A model generated the notes under the pieces. That model was given only the letters and a program-made list of their open reading frames with translations, searched no databases and was not told where the DNA came from. A program made the translations under genes and the position numbers. This document shows positions 1 to 8,823 of a stretch of 64,000 nt of DNA, piece by piece. How positions within the stretch are numbered: position 1 is the stretch's first letter; each line of letters begins with the position of its first letter. Source of the DNA: Halorubrum sp. 48-1-W (GTDB lineage: Archaea > Halobacteriota > Halobacteria > Halobacteriales > Haloferacaceae); the NCBI RefSeq assembly GCF_003287355.1, contig NZ_QMIM01000010.1, forward strand, positions 1 through 64,000, in the 5' to 3' direction.

Positions 1-393
1 GCGGGCGCAGGCGTTCACGAGAGCAGAGCTCTCGTGAGCCAATCAGAACGCACTGTGTTCTGATGACGACGTAAGCACCGCAGAAACGAGCGAAGCGAGT
101 GACGAGGAGCGTGGTTCGAGACGCCTTTGGCGTCTCGTCATTCACGAAAGGCGCGCATGCGCGCCTTTCGAACGACAACGAGCGTGCGCCCGCCTCGCGA
201 CTGGGGCTTTGGAGGTGTTCACCGAAATCGTCCTCGCTACTCTGTAGAACCGAGCGACTGGGGCTTTGGAGGTGTTCATCCCGCTAGCAACGATCTCGTT
301 CCGATCAAGCCGATCTCTTACGAAACAACCGTACTACTAGCAGTTCTCATCGACCAGCTGTTTCAGTCGATACGGTATCTGAAGAATAGGAAT
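1..393 (+). repeat. Dispersed structured repeat, copy 1 (cut by window edge)
   Basis: This stretch has no convincing gene. It is one of three related copies (others near 9996-10412 and 54349-54690). The right arm TGCGCCCGC at 185-193 pairs with the first nine bases of the window, so the left arm is cut off. Two identical 24-nt boxes containing GACTGGGGCTTTGGAGGTG lie at 197-220 and 254-277, 57 nt apart, as in copy 2. Between the arms are four strong hairpins (about 16-36, 44-64, 119-137 and a 26-nt perfect palindrome at about 146-171). The tail at 278-393, with GACCAGCTGTTTCA, is also shared with copy 2. Function is unknown. Confidence 0.75.
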
Positions 394-504
394 CCACTGT
401 ACTATCCTTCATACTGAGTGATTCTGTAGATATCGCTTCAAACCCGCGAATGGGTCGCGTGGACCTACTCTCACTCCAGAGACGCCACGTATCTCCGTTT
501 GTTT

Positions 505-523
505 CAATATTCCAAGCTTTAAG
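505..523 (+). promoter_or_regulatory. Possible cetZ promoter (two TATA-like boxes)
   Basis: CAATATT at 505-511 and CTTTAAG at 517-523 are both TATA-like. The first would give a leaderless message at the ATG at 538; the second would leave a short leader before the ATG at 559. The sequence alone does not decide. Confidence 0.35.
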
Positions 524-558
524 CACCTTTCCCGCGTATGTTCACGAAGTGTGTTCAC

Positions 559-1731
559 ATGAAACTCGCATTGATCGGGATCGGACAGGCAGGCGGGAAG
601 GTTGTCGACGAATTTTTGACTTACGACGCGCGAACGGGGGCGGATGTCGTTCATGGAGCCATCGCCGTCAACACGGCGAAAGCAGACCTTCAGGGACTCG
701 ACCAGCTCTCGGAAGACCGTCGGATCCTGATCGGGCAGTCGCGCGTGAAGGGCCACGGTGTGGGTGCGGATAACGAACTGGGCGCGGAGATCGCCGAGGA
801 GGACATCGACGAGATCCAGGGGGCGCTCGACTCAGTGCCGGTTCACGAGATCGACGCGTTCCTCGTGATCGCGGGGCTCGGGGGTGGGACGGGTTCGGGC
901 GGGGCGCCCGTGATCGCTAAGAACCTCAAGCGGATCTACACTGAACCCGTGTATGGGCTGGGCATTCTGCCTGGCAGTGACGAAGGTGGGATCTACACCT
1001 TGAATGCCGCACGCTCGCTCAAAACGTTCGTCGATGAGGTGGACAACCTCATGCTGTTCGATAACGACGCCTGGCGTACCTCGGGCGAGTCTGTTGGAGA
1101 AGGGTTCGACGCGATCAATGAAGAACTAGTCCAACGGTTTGGCGTGCTCTTCAGTGCGGGCGAGGTGGCCGAAGGAAGCGATGTCGCCGAGAGTGTGGTC
1201 GACTCCTCGGAGATCATTAACACGCTCAAGGGTGGCGGGATCTCCTCGCTGGGCTACGCGGATGTGGCGGTGGACGAACCGGAGCGGAAGGGGTTGCTCT
1301 CGCGGCTTCGTGATAACGCGGATGCTGGGATCGACAGTACGGAGGCTACCAACCGGATCACAAGCCTCGTCAGAAAGGCGACGCTCGGTCGGCTCACGTT
1401 GCCCTGTGAGGTGAACGGTACTGAGCGGGCGTTGCTTATTGTCGCTGGACCGTCAGAGTATCTCAACCGGAAGGGGATCGAACACGGTCGCAAGTGGCTC
1501 GAAGAACAGACCGGATCGATGGAGGTCCGTGGTGGTGACTATCCACGACGTGGGGAAGGAACGGTCGCAGCACTCGTGTTACTCGGAGGCGTAACAAACG
1601 TCCCGCGGGTGAAAGAGCTCCAGCAAGTCGCGATCGAAGCCCAAGAGAACATCGGTGAGATCACAGACGAAAGTAGGGATCGCTTCTCGGATCTCATGAA
1701 TAGTGACGGAGAGTTGGAGTCGTTGTTTTGA
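559..1731 (+). CDS. cetZ: Tubulin/FtsZ superfamily protein CetZ
   Basis: CetZ proteins are tubulin-like GTPases of Haloarchaea; CetZ1 is known to control cell shape and motility. The 390-residue product begins MKLALIGIGQAGGK, the nucleotide-binding start of the family, and has the tubulin signature GGGTGSG at residues 108-114. I chose the ATG at 559 because family members begin at this MKL; an in-frame ATG at 538 adds seven residues. The gene stands alone between a dispersed repeat and an Lrp pseudogene. It uses visibly more A/T at third codon positions than the genes downstream, which may mean it is an accessory paralogue. The family call is firm; which CetZ subgroup it belongs to is not. 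Confidence 0.9.
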   Translation: MKLALIGIGQAGGKVVDEFLTYDARTGADVVHGAIAVNTAKADLQGLDQLSEDRRILIGQSRVKGHGVGADNELGAEIAEEDIDEIQGALDSVPVHEIDAFLVIAGLGGGTGSGGAPVIAKNLKRIYTEPVYGLGILPGSDEGGIYTLNAARSLKTFVDEVDNLMLFDNDAWRTSGESVGEGFDAINEELVQRFGVLFSAGEVAEGSDVAESVVDSSEIINTLKGGGISSLGYADVAVDEPERKGLLSRLRDNADAGIDSTEATNRITSLVRKATLGRLTLPCEVNGTERALLIVAGPSEYLNRKGIEHGRKWLEEQTGSMEVRGGDYPRRGEGTVAALVLLGGVTNVPRVKELQQVAIEAQENIGEITDESRDRFSDLMNSDGELESLF

Positions 1732-1913
1732 GGCTGTAGTGGCCTATCTTTACTGTCATTTTCGAGGCATTCACGTATCCGCTAGAAATACTCGTTGTTA
1801 ACGGGTCACCGGAACCGGTGCCGTCCTGAAGATAGTTCTGTGTTTTCTGTTCCCCCGTGGTGGTCGGGTGGAACGTTCGCGTTCCCCGTTCGCATGACGC
1901 AGTTCGGACGGCG

Positions 1914-2179
1914 CTACTCCGTCAGCTCCTCGATCAGCGTGTCGAGTTCGTACGTCGCCGGCGCGCGTGACTCGTCGCGGAGGGTCCCGATCGTGACGTC
2001 GAGTTGGTGCGTTCGACGCCGTCTATCGCCTCGAACTCGCTGATGAGCCGTTCGACGGTGTCCGACGACGAGAGCTGGGCGATGACGACGAAGTCGGTTT
2101 CGCCCACCGTGAAGAACGCCTCCGGACTGGTCCCGAGGTCCGAGATCGCCTTCACCAGCCGCACGTCGCGTTCGTCCAT
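1914..2179 (-). pseudogene. Lrp/AsnC-family regulator remnant (internal deletion plus frameshift)
   Basis: The minus strand from 2179 reads MDERDVRLVKAISDLGTSPE, the usual beginning of a haloarchaeal Lrp/AsnC regulator. It then passes directly into AFFTVGETDFVVIAQL, the effector (RAM) domain. The rest of the helix-turn-helix and the linker, normally about 60 residues, is missing. Near 2000-2015 the reading shifts frame, and the end of the effector domain (QLDVTIGTLRDESRAPATYE) continues in another frame to the stop at 1914. With both a deletion and a frameshift this is a decayed gene. It sits beside an unrelated regulator (2330-3205). Confidence 0.75.
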
Positions 2180-2329
2180 GCCGCCGGTTCGCGGGAGGTG
2201 GGTTCGACACTGGGCTTCGAGTTCGACCCTGAGTGACCGATCCGGGACGTCTTCACCCTCCCTCGGGGTCGGTGCGGGTCGATGGCCCGCCACCGTCGCG
2301 TTTAATCCGATCGCCGCGAAGGGTGGACC

Positions 2330-3205
2330 ATGTCCCTCGGTCCGTCGATCCCGACCGCCGAGGGCTCCCTCTCGATCGGATCGTTCGCGGACCCGCTGCT
2401 CGTCGACCCGGATCCGGCCTTGCTGTCGGCGGTCGTCGAGGCGTATCGCGAGACTGCCCCGGACCTCGTCGATCCCGACCTCCGGGCGCTTCGGGTCGTT
2501 GCCGACCGCGATCCCGACGCGGTCTCAGCCCCGGCGGACCTGCCCACGCTCACCGTGCTCGCGACCCCCACGGCGTTCGAGTCGGTCACGAACGGGTTTC
2601 GCGACGCGGCCCGCCTCGCTGGGCTTACAGCCGCGGAGGCGGTCGAACCCCTGGCGCTGGCGGAGCCGCAGCCGAACGTCATCCTTGCCGGCGACGCGAC
2701 GGGGTGTGTCCTCGTCGAGGCGGCCAGTGACGCGGTACGATGGTACCGCGTCGGGGACGACCCGCGGCTTCGGGACCGGTACGCGGCGGTCGTCACGAAC
2801 GCCGACCCGTATCGGCTCCGGACGCCGAGCCGTCGCCGCGTGTACGATGCGTTCCGGGAGCGATCCTCCGGGGCGGTCGCCGGCGACGTGATCCGGTTGC
2901 TCGATCCGGGCCCGGCCCTGTCCGCGGACCACCCGGTCGGCCCGCGAACCCGCGCGTACGCCGTCGGGGCGCGCCACGGGGTACACGACCGTACCCTCCG
3001 ACGCGCCTGTGAGGACGCCGGGCTTGGGAGCCCCTCCACGTTCACCCGGATCAAGCGTCGCCTGATCGACGCCGGGCTCGTCGAGACCGAGCGGGTCCCC
3101 CGGCCGGTCGGTCGCCCGCGCGAGCGGGTCGTCGCCACCGGTCGACTACAGCGTCCGCCACTCGAGGGCGTCGCCGACGCGATACGGGAGTCCCTCGGGG
3201 AGTGA
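2330..3205 (+). CDS. TbsP-like (DUF5821) transcriptional regulator
   Basis: The 291-residue protein resembles the haloarchaeal DUF5821 family that includes TbsP, a regulator of central carbon metabolism genes in Haloferax. The recognisable part is the C-terminal winged helix, where STFTRIKRRLIDAGLVETE and PVGRPRERV match the family pattern of KATFSRTKTKLEDLGLI followed by VGRPRLRL. The N-terminal 200 residues are an acidic alpha/beta domain with weak resemblance. TTTAATC at 2299-2305, about 28 bases upstream, suits a leaderless start at 2330. Orthology to TbsP itself is not established; it may be a divergent paralogue. Confidence 0.65.
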   Translation: MSLGPSIPTAEGSLSIGSFADPLLVDPDPALLSAVVEAYRETAPDLVDPDLRALRVVADRDPDAVSAPADLPTLTVLATPTAFESVTNGFRDAARLAGLTAAEAVEPLALAEPQPNVILAGDATGCVLVEAASDAVRWYRVGDDPRLRDRYAAVVTNADPYRLRTPSRRRVYDAFRERSSGAVAGDVIRLLDPGPALSADHPVGPRTRAYAVGARHGVHDRTLRRACEDAGLGSPSTFTRIKRRLIDAGLVETERVPRPVGRPRERVVATGRLQRPPLEGVADAIRESLGE

Positions 3206-3278
3206 TCCGCGCCGGTCACATCGGGTCGTCCGCGTCGATCACACGGGGTCGTCTACGTCGGTCGACGCGGCTCGACGG

Positions 3279-4157
3279 CTACGTCGAGCGATCGGCCTCC
3301 GAGGGGATCCCCGTCCCGGAGTCCGCTTCGGCCCGGGGATCCCCGCTGGTCTCCCGGTCGGCAGTCGCGCGCTTTTCGATCTCGCCTTTGAGTTCGGCGG
3401 TGTCGAAGTCGTGGTCCGGGCGGATCGCGACGAAATCGAGGAACCGGCTGGCTGCGAGTAGCTCTCCGGGGTCGTAGCTCGTAAGCGCCGCGTCGATCGC
3501 GGCCGACGCGCCAATGAGCGGCTCCAACGCGGCGAGCGCGCTCGCGAGGTCGTACGACCGGGCGTCCGCCCGGCCGTCCTCGCTCACGTTCGTCGCGTCG
3601 ATCACGTAGATCTCCCCGTCGAGGACCAGGACGTTCTCCGCGCGTACGTCCCCGTGTGCGAGCCCGGCGTCGTGGATACGCCGCAGCGTCCCGAAAAGCT
3701 CAGGCGCGAGCGCGCGCTCCCGCTCGTGGTCTATCGCGTCGAGCGTGCGGAACTCGGGGAGGTACTCCAACACGAGGACGCCGAACCCGTCCACCTCGAA
3801 CGCCTCGATCGGCTCCGGCGCGTTCACGCCGATCTCCCGGACCTTTCGGGTGGCCTCCAGCTCGTGGCGGGCCATCTCGTAGGGCGTCTCGTGGCGCTCG
3901 AAGAAGCCCTCGGTGCCGGCCGAGAAGGCCCCGAGGTTCCGGCCGGTGGTGAAGAGCGTGTGGACGAGCGTGTTCTGGCGCGTGATCACCTTCACGAAGA
4001 GGTCGTCGTCGATCACGAACGGGATCGACAGCCAGTTGTCGGCGTCGAGGAATTCGACGCGCACCTGATCGCGGTCGTACCGGTCCGCCAACTCGCGGAC
4101 GACCCCCTCCAGCTCGGGCCAGCTCGCGGTCCCCCTGACGAGTCGACGGAACTCCAT
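3279..4157 (-). CDS. RIO-type serine/threonine protein kinase-like protein
   Basis: The 292-residue protein has the protein-kinase fold of the RIO/Bud32 type. The catalytic loop reads HGDVRAENVLV (the family HGDL..xN motif) and the metal-binding segment reads YVIDATN, where the Asp replaces the DFG aspartate. A lysine in LFVKVI is the likely ATP-anchoring lysine. The last 30 residues (after ELKGEIEKR) are a disordered acidic tail. It is probably a cytoplasmic kinase or ATPase; the substrate is unknown. It ends 73 bases from the stop of the TbsP-like gene, in convergent orientation. The gap holds an imperfect 23-bp tandem repeat (about 3218-3263). Confidence 0.8.
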   Translation of the reverse strand: MEFRRLVRGTASWPELEGVVRELADRYDRDQVRVEFLDADNWLSIPFVIDDDLFVKVITRQNTLVHTLFTTGRNLGAFSAGTEGFFERHETPYEMARHELEATRKVREIGVNAPEPIEAFEVDGFGVLVLEYLPEFRTLDAIDHERERALAPELFGTLRRIHDAGLAHGDVRAENVLVLDGEIYVIDATNVSEDGRADARSYDLASALAALEPLIGASAAIDAALTSYDPGELLAASRFLDFVAIRPDHDFDTAELKGEIEKRATADRETSGDPRAEADSGTGIPSEADRST

Positions 4158-4288
4158 ACGTACCGGTCCACGCGTCCGCGACTGATAAAGGATCGCGAGC
4201 GATCCGTGTCAGGACCCTCCCCTCCGTTCCGAACCGATCGATCGAGACCGTCGTGTCGTTTATGCTCACAGCGGGAAAACCTCGGTCC

Positions 4289-5434
4289 ATGGAGTTCGAG
4301 CCCCCCGCGGAACACCGGATGATACGGGACACCGTCAGGGACTTCTGTGAGTCCGAGATCCGCCCGATCGCCCAGGAGATCGAGGACGAACACCGGTTTC
4401 CCGAGGAGACCTTCACGGCGCTGGCCGACCTCGACGTAATGGGGGTCCCGGTGAGCGAGGCGTACGGCGGGCTCGGCGGCGACCAGCTCATGTACGCGCT
4501 GGTGACCGAGGAGCTCGGCAGGGTCTCCGGCGGGATCGGCCTCTCGTACGCCGCCCACACCTCCCTCGGCGCGAAGCCGATCGAGGCGTTCGGCACCGAC
4601 GCACAGAAGGAGGCGTGGCTCCGGCCGCTCGCGGAGGGCGACGGGATCGGTGCGTGGGCGCTGACGGAGCCGGGGAGCGGGTCCGACGCCTCCGGCATGG
4701 AGACGACAGCCGAGTACGACCCCGACGCAGATGAGTACGTCCTGAACGGGACGAAACAGTTCATCACGAACGCCAACGTCGCGAACAGCGTCCTGGTGAA
4801 GGCGGTCACCGACCCCGACGCCGGCTACGACGGGATCTCGACGTTCATCGTCGATCCCGACGACGTCGGCTTCGAGGTCACGACCGTCTGGGAGAAGATG
4901 GGACTCAACTGCTCGCCGACCTGTGAGATCCGGTTCGACGACCTCCGTCTCCCGACCGATCGCCTGCTCGGCGAGGAGGGCGACGGCTGGGAGCAGACGA
5001 TGGCGACGCTCGACGGCGGCCGGATCTCCATCGCCGCGCTGTCGGTCGGGCTCGCACAGGGGGCCTACGAGGCCGCCAAGCAGTACGCCGGCGAGCGCGA
5101 GCAGTTCGGCAAGCCGATCGCGGAGTTCGACGCGATCCGCGACAAGGTCGTCCACATGTACCGCCAGATCGAGCGCGCGCGGCTGTTGACCCACAAGGCG
5201 GCGACGAGATACGACGCGGGCGAGCCGGTCACCCGCGCGTCGGCGCTCGCGAAGCTCGACGCCAGCGAGACTGCCCGCGAGGTCGCGGAGGAGGCCGTCC
5301 AGACGCTCGGCGGCTACGGCTACACCACCGACTTCGCCCCCCAACGGTTCTACCGCGACGCGAAGCTCATGGAGATCGGCGAGGGGACGAGCGAGATCCA
5401 ACACGTCGTACTCGGCCGGGAGCTCGGCCTCTAA
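4289..5434 (+). CDS. Acyl-CoA dehydrogenase
   Basis: This FAD enzyme catalyses alpha,beta-dehydrogenation of acyl-CoA in fatty-acid or branched-chain amino acid breakdown. The 381-residue protein has both family signatures: GAWALTEPGSGSD in the middle and QTLGGYGYTTDF near the end. IGEGTSEIQ carries the usual catalytic glutamate (short-chain/isovaleryl position). The ATG at 4289 (MEFEPPAEHRMI) matches family starts; an upstream ATG at 4253 would add twelve atypical residues. No partner ETF or thiolase gene is adjacent, so the substrate cannot be told. Confidence 0.93.
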   Translation: MEFEPPAEHRMIRDTVRDFCESEIRPIAQEIEDEHRFPEETFTALADLDVMGVPVSEAYGGLGGDQLMYALVTEELGRVSGGIGLSYAAHTSLGAKPIEAFGTDAQKEAWLRPLAEGDGIGAWALTEPGSGSDASGMETTAEYDPDADEYVLNGTKQFITNANVANSVLVKAVTDPDAGYDGISTFIVDPDDVGFEVTTVWEKMGLNCSPTCEIRFDDLRLPTDRLLGEEGDGWEQTMATLDGGRISIAALSVGLAQGAYEAAKQYAGEREQFGKPIAEFDAIRDKVVHMYRQIERARLLTHKAATRYDAGEPVTRASALAKLDASETAREVAEEAVQTLGGYGYTTDFAPQRFYRDAKLMEIGEGTSEIQHVVLGRELGL

Positions 5435-5470
5435 CCGGCGGTCATCGGAAGTCGCGAGCGCCGTGACGGC

Positions 5471-6067
5471 TCACTCGTCCCCGTAGGCGACGAGGTCGTC
5501 GTCGACGGCCCGCAGGCTCGCTTCGAGCCGTGACCCGTCCGGAACCGATTCGAGGAACGCGGGCGAACCGAACTGGGCCTCGCCGTTGACCGAGAGGTAT
5601 CCCAGGTCGGCGGGGTCGCCGTCGAGGCCGGTGAGGAAGCCGACGATCCGCGCGGTCGGCACGTCGCCGACGGTTCCGGCCCCGTCGACGGAACCGTACA
5701 GCGTCCGGTGGGTCGCGACGTGGTAGACGCACGTCGGCGTCGGCGCGAAGAACAGACAGTAGCGCGCGCCCGGGCCGACCCGACCCAGTTTCGGGCGGAG
5801 CCGATGAGCATCGTCAGCGTGGAAGTAGCGCTCCATCCGGCGGTACTGCCTGAGGACCTCGTTCGCGCCGGTGGCGCGGCGCACGGCGGCATCGGATTTG
5901 AGTTCGATGACGTGGTCGACCCGCTCCGGGGAGCGAAGCCGAACGTAGACGTCGGCGACCCCGCGTCGACCCTCCGCGTCGTACGGCTCCTCCAGGCGGA
6001 TCTCGGGGTCGTCGTGGGTGGCTTCGTAGTGATCGACGATCCGCGTCGCCAGGTCGTCCTCCCGCAT
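5471..6067 (-). CDS. Hypothetical protein with possible PD-(D/E)XK nuclease-like core
   Basis: I do not recognise this 198-residue protein. Near residue 38 it reads GVADVYVRL, and after a short gap VDHVIELKSD. The spacing of the Asp and the ELK resembles the D...ExK core of PD-(D/E)XK nucleases. This is only a motif-level resemblance, and the rest (YCLFFAPTPTCVYHV, YLSVNGEAQFGSP) gives no family. The start at 6067 is followed by MREDDLATRIVDHYEATH, a plausible helical N-terminus. It is convergent with the acyl-CoA dehydrogenase, 36 bases away. It could be a solitary nuclease-like protein or a non-catalytic relative. Confidence 0.6.
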   Translation of the reverse strand: MREDDLATRIVDHYEATHDDPEIRLEEPYDAEGRRGVADVYVRLRSPERVDHVIELKSDAAVRRATGANEVLRQYRRMERYFHADDAHRLRPKLGRVGPGARYCLFFAPTPTCVYHVATHRTLYGSVDGAGTVGDVPTARIVGFLTGLDGDPADLGYLSVNGEAQFGSPAFLESVPDGSRLEASLRAVDDDLVAYGDE

Positions 6068-6261
6068 GGGGTCACCGAGGACGCGGCGGCGCTTAAGCGT
6101 CCGTTTCGATCACGATCGCCTGTCGGTCTTCGGGCCATCGATCCGTTGTCAGTCGATCTGTCACGTTGATTCGTGTGAGAACGGATAGTCCGACTCGGAG
6201 CGTTGCCATCAACCGAAAGCGATCAAGGGGTTTGTATGTCTGTAGACCCTACGATCGATCG

Positions 6262-6762
6262 ATGACACGAAAACTGTCTAGACGCCGGTACGTCGTCGGA
6301 ACCGGTACAGCGTTGACCACTGGCGTGCTCGCGGGCTGTTCGGGCGGCGGTGACAGTGGCGACGGCGGGGACGGTGCCGAGACGATCGACGACGTGCCGA
6401 GCGAGATCGACGACTACCTCACCGAGAACGAGGCGCGGCTCTACGACGGAGCGCTCCTCGATTACACCGGCGAGGACGAGGTCGCCGTAGACGTGGGTGC
6501 CGGCGACGTCGGGTTCGCGTTCGATCCCGCCGCGATCCGGATCGACGCCGGAACGACCGTCGTCTGGGAGTGGACAGGCGAGGGCGGCGCACACAACGTC
6601 GCCTCCGCGGAGGGTTCCGCGTCGGACTTCGACAGCGGCGACGCGGTCGACGACGAGAGCGAGACCTTCGAGCAGTCATTCGACGACGCCGGGATCCAGC
6701 TGTACTACTGTACGCCACACGAGTCCAACGGGATGCACGGCGCGATCGAGGTCGTCGAGTAG
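6262..6762 (+). CDS. Halocyanin-like blue copper lipoprotein
   Basis: The protein has a twin-arginine-type start (RKLSRRRYVVGTG) and the lipobox LAGCSGG, so it is probably exported folded and lipid-anchored outside the membrane. A Gly/Asp-rich linker follows, then a cupredoxin domain with the type-1 copper ligands. The His is in GGAHNVASA; Cys, His and Met are in YYCTPHESNGMHG. Halocyanins are small membrane-attached electron carriers. The ATG at 6262 is used because it starts the signal sequence; the reading frame extends upstream without family resemblance. A 17-bp tandem duplication spans its stop codon. Confidence 0.9.
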   Translation: MTRKLSRRRYVVGTGTALTTGVLAGCSGGGDSGDGGDGAETIDDVPSEIDDYLTENEARLYDGALLDYTGEDEVAVDVGAGDVGFAFDPAAIRIDAGTTVVWEWTGEGGAHNVASAEGSASDFDSGDAVDDESETFEQSFDDAGIQLYYCTPHESNGMHGAIEVVE

Positions 6763-6792
6763 TCGCGGTCGCCGAGTAGTCGCGGTCGTCGG
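6752..6792. repeat. 17-bp tandem duplication across the halocyanin stop codon
   Basis: Copies at 6752-6768 and 6769-6785 differ at one base and both contain GAGTAGTCGCGG; a partial third copy follows to 6792. The first TAG is the halocyanin stop. The remaining gap up to gshA (6793-7065) shows no gene, only the gshA promoter. Confidence 0.8.
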
Positions 6793-7032
6793 GTGGTCGA
6801 GGCTGCAGGACTGGGTCGGCACCGGGGGTTCCAGGCCGTCCGGGGGCGGTCGCCGTGAACCGCACTACCATCGCCGGATCGGTTTTCACCGTTCGTTCGT
6901 CGTCGAGCTGTCGGCTCGTCGGTCGGTCCGGTGACACACGTTTCGTCTGCCACACGTTTCGTCAAAAACCCGTCCCGCCTCGAAAACCAGTCCCACCGGA
7001 CCGATCGGGGACGACAGTGCCGCCTTCCGCTC

Positions 7033-7040
7033 CTTATAAG
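7033..7040 (+). promoter_or_regulatory. TATA box of gshA
   Basis: CTTATAAG is centred about 29 bases upstream of the ATG at 7066, the spacing expected for a leaderless haloarchaeal transcript. Confidence 0.65.
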
Positions 7041-7065
7041 ACTGTACGGTCGGAACGGAGGCGTG

Positions 7066-8157
7066 ATGGAACTCGGTTCGCGGGACGCGTTCGACCGAAT
7101 GGGGACGCTCGGCATCGAGGAGGAGTTCTACATCGTGGACGCCGACGGTCGGCCGACGTCCGGGATCGACGACCTCGTGTACGGCCGTAAGCCCCCTGCT
7201 ACCGTCCCGAACGGGTTCGACCACGAGCTGTTCAAGTGTACGATCGAGGCGCAGACGGAACTGATCGAGGACCCGGCCGACGCCGGGTCGGCGCTCTCGA
7301 CGGTCCGGGAGGCGCTGGTCGATCACGCCGCCGCGGACGGCTACCGGATCGCGGCGGCGGGGTTACACCCGGCAGCGAAGTGGCGCGAGCTGGACCACGC
7401 GGAGAAGCCGCGGTACCGCTCCCAGCTCGACCGGATCCAGTACCCCCAACACCGGAACACGACCGCCGGCCTCCACGTCCACGTCGGCGTCGACGACGCG
7501 GACAAGGCGGTGTGGATCGCGAATCGCCTCCGCTGGTACTGCCCGGTGTTGCTCGCGCTGTCGGCGAACTCGCCGTTCTGGAACGGCTACGACACCGGGT
7601 TGGCGTCCGCACGGGCAAAGATATTCGAGAACCTCCCGAACACGGGAGTACCCTCGGCGTTCTCCGGGTTCGAGGCGTTCGACCGGTTCGAGCGTCGGAT
7701 GGTCGAGCAGGGCTCCATCGAGGACCGCGGCGAACTCTGGTTCGACGTCCGTCCGCACACCGGCCACGGCACCGTCGAGGTGCGCGCGCCGGACGCCCAG
7801 CGCGACCCCGAACGGACGCTCGCGTTCGTCGAGTTCGTCCACGCGCTCGTCGTCGACCTCGCGGAGCGGTACGACGACGGCGAGTATCGGGAGTCCGACC
7901 CGACCCTCCGACGCGAGCTGTTGGACGAGAACAAGTGGCGCGCGATCCGACACGGCCACGACGCGTCGTTCGTCACGCGCGACGGCGAGGGGACGGTGAC
8001 CCTCGGCGAGGTCGTCGACGAGGAGTGCGACCGCCTGGGAGTGACGGGGATCCGGGACGTGTACGACGCCGAGAGCGGGACCGACCGACAGCGGCGGATC
8101 CACGAGGAGGGCGGCCTCGACGCCCTGTGTGCGGACCTCGTGTTGAACGACGCCTGA
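7066..8157 (+). CDS. gshA: Glutamate-cysteine ligase
   Basis: The enzyme joins glutamate and cysteine to gamma-glutamylcysteine, the main low-molecular-weight thiol of haloarchaea. The 363-residue product starts [31 protein letters not shown] is the conserved glutamate-rich start of the GCS2 family. It also has [11 protein letters not shown] and [19 protein letters not shown], active-site blocks of archaeal GshA. The ATG at 7066 is supported by a TATA box at the right distance, although the open frame reaches further upstream. No bshA or gor-like gene is next to it. Confidence 0.92.
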   Translation: MELGSRDAFDRMGTLGIEEEFYIVDADGRPTSGIDDLVYGRKPPATVPNGFDHELFKCTIEAQTELIEDPADAGSALSTVREALVDHAAADGYRIAAAGLHPAAKWRELDHAEKPRYRSQLDRIQYPQHRNTTAGLHVHVGVDDADKAVWIANRLRWYCPVLLALSANSPFWNGYDTGLASARAKIFENLPNTGVPSAFSGFEAFDRFERRMVEQGSIEDRGELWFDVRPHTGHGTVEVRAPDAQRDPERTLAFVEFVHALVVDLAERYDDGEYRESDPTLRRELLDENKWRAIRHGHDASFVTRDGEGTVTLGEVVDEECDRLGVTGIRDVYDAESGTDRQRRIHEEGGLDALCADLVLNDA

Positions 8158-8220
8158 CCGGTTCCGTCGGAACGAAAGCGACGAGAAACCCTTTTCCGCG
8201 CACGGAGCGAAGTCTCGGAC

Positions 8221-8823
8221 ATGACCACGGACGACGACGCCGAACGCGGAGACGCCGTCGGCGACGCCGAGGGGGACATCGGCGACGCCGGGGACGACGG
8301 ATCGCCCACGGAACGGACCAAAGAGGAGCTTCGACGGACGCGCGAGCGGCTCGGCGAGGGAGCCGACAAGGCGGTCAAGGGGTTCGACGACAACGTCGTG
8401 GACCTGCTGGCGTGGCTGCTCGACACCGAGACGCGCGCGCGGATCTACGTGTATCTCCGCGAGAACCCACAAAGCACCAGCGACGAGGTCGCCGACGGGA
8501 CCGGCCTCTACCCGAGCACCGTCCGGGAAGCGCTCGCGGAGCTTCACGACGAGGGAACCGTCTCGCGTGGGAAACGCGAGGCCGACGGCGCGGGCAACAA
8601 CCCGTACGAGTACGAGGCGATCGCGCCGAGCGAACTGGTCCGTGGCGTCGTCGGGGACGTCCAGGCCGAACTCAACGCCGTGTTCAACCTCGACCGGCGA
8701 CTGGGCGGGGAGTCGACCGAGGGCGACGACGAACCGGTCCAGATCTCCGTCGCCGGCGCGGACGAGGGGACGGACGGGGACGACGGGGACGACCCGTCCC
8801 ACGACGACACAGCCGACCGGTAA
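8221..8823 (+). CDS. Winged helix-turn-helix transcriptional regulator
   Basis: The 200-residue protein has an acidic disordered start (to about residue 35) and a short coiled segment. A winged helix follows at about residues 60-120, readable as LAWLLDTETRARIYVYLREN, then TSDEVADGTGLYPSTVREAL as the recognition helix, then EGTVSRGKREAD as the wing. The C-terminal 40 residues are again acidic and low complexity. This is the pattern of haloarchaeal ArsR-like regulators. The target is unknown. It starts 63 bases after gshA, so the two could be co-transcribed. An 8-bp repeat begins immediately after its stop codon. Confidence 0.8.
   Translation: MTTDDDAERGDAVGDAEGDIGDAGDDGSPTERTKEELRRTRERLGEGADKAVKGFDDNVVDLLAWLLDTETRARIYVYLRENPQSTSDEVADGTGLYPSTVREALAELHDEGTVSRGKREADGAGNNPYEYEAIAPSELVRGVVGDVQAELNAVFNLDRRLGGESTEGDDEPVQISVAGADEGTDGDDGDDPSHDDTADR

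Noticed and set aside
197-277. Two identical 24-nt boxes with a 33-nt gap, resembling a minimal CRISPR unit
   Set aside because: There are only two copies, and the sequence between them is also similar in repeat copy 2, so it is not a unique spacer. No cas genes are present.
127-417. Frame with DWGFGGVH repeated, matching a frame in repeat copy 2
   Set aside because: The match follows from DNA-level conservation of the repeat. Stems and spacing are conserved, copy 3 breaks the frame pattern, and there is no start signal.
1732-1790. T-rich tracts after cetZ as a terminator
   Set aside because: The tracts are short, scattered and without a clear oligo-T run or defined end.
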